DNA from: Xanthobacteraceae bacterium
GTDB taxonomy: Bacteria > Pseudomonadota > Alphaproteobacteria > Rhizobiales > Xanthobacteraceae
NCBI GenBank assembly: GCA_030037185.1
Contig: JASHRR010000208.1
Coordinates: 1 to 7,469 of the forward strand
Direction of reading: 5' to 3'
DNA length: 7,469 nt
Shown here: positions 6,300 to 7,469 of the stretch, piece by piece
Layout: every line of letters begins with the position of its first letter
Position numbering within the stretch: the first letter of the stretch is position 1
Program-made: the position numbers and the translations under genes
Notes under the pieces: model-generated
What the model saw: the letters and a program-made list of their open reading frames with translations, nothing else
Told to the model about the DNA's origin: nothing
The model's database searches: none

Positions 6300-6767
6300 A
6301 TCTATTGGCATCAAGCGAGAACGAGCTGCGAGGCCTGCTTGAGATCTTATGCAGCAACATCGCTGGGTTTTGCGCCAAGCCCACCTCTCGATCCTTGGGG
6401 TTGATCAGCGGAACTTCCTTGTTCTGCACTGTTGGCGAAGCCCTATTGCTTGGCCGCCGATCCCGACTCGTTGCGCTGCCGGGCAGGTGTTGCATGGTCA
6501 ACGGCTGAGGCACCTTTTCCACGAGGTTCAGACAACATCGAAAAGCCGGCACGTAAATCAACGGCCTGCGCGAGATTGCGCCTGTCACCGATACGGAGGT
6601 GATTTGAGTCTGAAAGATATTGATGATTGGCGCCGATCGTGCGCTGATGCGACCAGAGGCTCAGCTCACGCGCGGCAGCGGTCTGCGTTGGTCGGCGGGT
6701 GGTCCCGATCACGGGTGCCCGAAAAACCTGGTTGGCATTTGAACACGTTTGAGGTCTCGCCAAAGAC
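6300..6767. other. Gene-free stretch upstream of pobA
   Basis: No gene is supported. Open frames exist on both strands but lack starts with ribosome sites, recognisable domains, or steady codon use. A small inverted repeat, TCACC/GGTGA with an eight-base loop, sits at 6585-6602, and CCCG/CGGG flank ATCA at 6713-6724. A divergent regulator gene of the PobR kind, often found next to pobA, is not visible here. Confidence 0.45.
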
Positions 6768-6788
6768 ACCTAACGGCAGACCGTAGGT
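6768..6788. promoter_or_regulatory. Candidate operator or 5' leader hairpin of pobA
   Basis: ACCTAACGG at 6768-6776 and CCGTAGGT at 6781-6788 are reverse complements apart from one extra A, with a CAGA spacer. The element ends 29 bases before the pobA start. Its position fits an operator for a PobR-type activator or a hairpin at the 5' end of the mRNA. No convincing -35/-10 pair was found around it. Confidence 0.4.
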
Positions 6789-6805
6789 CAACCAATTGAA
6801 CAACC

Positions 6806-6811
6806 AAGGAG
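6806..6811 (+). promoter_or_regulatory. Ribosome binding site of pobA
   Basis: AAGGAG lies six bases before the ATG at 6818, an almost ideal site that fixes the start of the gene. Confidence 0.85.
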
Positions 6812-6817
6812 TTGGGC

Positions 6818-7469
6818 ATGCGCACTCAGGTTGGGATCATTGGGGCCGGCCCGGCAGGTCTGTTCCTGGCGCACCTGCTCCGGCAAATGCGCATTGATTG
6901 CATGGTGCTCGAGGGGCGTAGCCGCAGCCACGTGGAAGGGCGCGTTCGTGCCGGTGTGCTTGAGCGTGGGACAATAGAAACCATGCACGCACTGGGCCTT
7001 GACGGACGATTAAAGCGGGAAGGAATGATCGACAATGGCCTCGACATGAGGTTCCGCGGCCGAGTTATACACCTGAACTTGCCGGACCTGACAGGCAAGA
7101 GTGTGATGATCTATGGCCAACAGGAGGTGGTGAAGGACTTGATCGCATCACGTATTGCGGCAGGTGGGCCGATCTGCTTCGAAGCGCCGGCGATGAGTCT
7201 CCACGGCCTGGACGGTGATCGCGCTACTATCCGCTATGTCGACCGTGAGCACACTGAAGAGCTTCGCCTGGAATGCGACTTCATCGCTGGCTGCGATGGA
7301 TACCATGGCGTGAGTCGCTTTGCGGTGCCCCAAGGCGCGGCTCGGGTTTACGATCACGCCTATGACTTTGCGTGGCTGGGCGTGCTTGCCCGCGCCCGGC
7401 CCTTGGCCGACATGACGTATTCTAACAGCGACCGCGGGTTCGCGCTGTGTAGCCGCCGCTCCATGGAGA
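6818..7469 (+). CDS. pobA: 4-hydroxybenzoate 3-monooxygenase, N-terminal 217 residues (runs off right edge)
   Basis: PobA is a cytoplasmic FAD enzyme that uses NADPH and oxygen to turn 4-hydroxybenzoate into protocatechuate, feeding the beta-ketoadipate pathway. The window holds 217 of about 390-395 residues. The start MRTQVGIIGAGPAGLFLAHL carries the FAD Rossmann motif. GRVRAGVLERG at 41-51 supplies Arg42 and Arg44, which contact the cofactors in the Pseudomonas enzyme. YGQQEV (99-104) and FIAGCDGYHGVSR (155-167) are the second FAD/NADPH segment with its His. TYSNSDRGFALCSRR at 200-214 places Tyr201, Ser212 and Arg214 at the positions that bind substrate in the known structure. This close register argues for a true 4-hydroxybenzoate hydroxylase rather than a related ring hydroxylase. 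No frameshift is seen up to the edge. Residue roles are from knowledge of the Pseudomonas enzyme; the C-terminal part (Tyr222 onward) cannot be checked here. Confidence 0.93.
   Translation, partial: MRTQVGIIGAGPAGLFLAHLLRQMRIDCMVLEGRSRSHVEGRVRAGVLERGTIETMHALGLDGRLKREGMIDNGLDMRFRGRVIHLNLPDLTGKSVMIYGQQEVVKDLIASRIAAGGPICFEAPAMSLHGLDGDRATIRYVDREHTEELRLECDFIAGCDGYHGVSRFAVPQGAARVYDHAYDFAWLGVLARARPLADMTYSNSDRGFALCSRRSME

Noticed and set aside
6160..6769. Two overlapping minus-strand open frames, considered as a regulator of pobA
   Set aside because: No helix-turn-helix, no ribosome site and no AraC, IclR or LysR pattern could be seen.

Overview
The window is high-GC proteobacterial DNA. The mix of a PadR regulator, an S45 (penicillin acylase) hydrolase, an FAD monooxygenase and a pobA-type hydroxylase, with GC-rich third codon positions, fits a soil or plant-associated alphaproteobacterium. 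That placement is inference; no rRNA, tRNA or species marker is present. Three substantial genes look intact or merely cut by the window edge, two small genes look real but are unknown, and several stretches look like decaying DNA.

Layout, left to right. (1) Minus strand, 1-532: the N-terminal part of an FAD-dependent monooxygenase, running off the left edge, with a strange 60-residue leader containing a 21-bp palindrome. (2) Minus strand, 709-1356: a PadR-family regulator upstream of the monooxygenase and in the same direction, with a 12-bp hairpin between the two genes and a small AT-rich inverted repeat in front of it. (3) 1357-1852: no gene, but a run of short stem-loops. (4) Plus strand, 1853-2328: two small genes of unknown function sharing an ATGA overlap. 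(5) 2329-2880: no convincing gene. (6) Minus strand, 2881-5283: a complete 800-residue membrane-anchored penicillin-acylase-family hydrolase. (7) 5284-5642: a short conserved-looking reading-frame tail, a tandem direct repeat and unassigned DNA. (8) Plus strand, 5643-6299: a multi-helix membrane protein gene broken by several frameshifts. (9) 6300-6817: no gene, but an inverted repeat about 30 bp upstream of the next gene. (10) Plus strand, 6818 to the right edge: the first 217 residues of 4-hydroxybenzoate 3-monooxygenase (PobA).

Functionally, PobA converts 4-hydroxybenzoate to protocatechuate for the beta-ketoadipate pathway. The padR/monooxygenase pair could be a self-contained regulator-enzyme unit for another aromatic or polyketide-like substrate, and the acylase would act on amide bonds outside the cytoplasm. 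No shared pathway links these units in the sequence. The broken membrane gene, tandem repeat and gene-poor gaps suggest a patchwork region shaped by insertions and decay. I found no clearly new multi-gene system. The most unusual items are the palindrome and frame conflict at the start of the first monooxygenase, the hairpin cluster at 1445-1658, the translationally coupled small gene pair, and the tandem repeat at 5435-5503.
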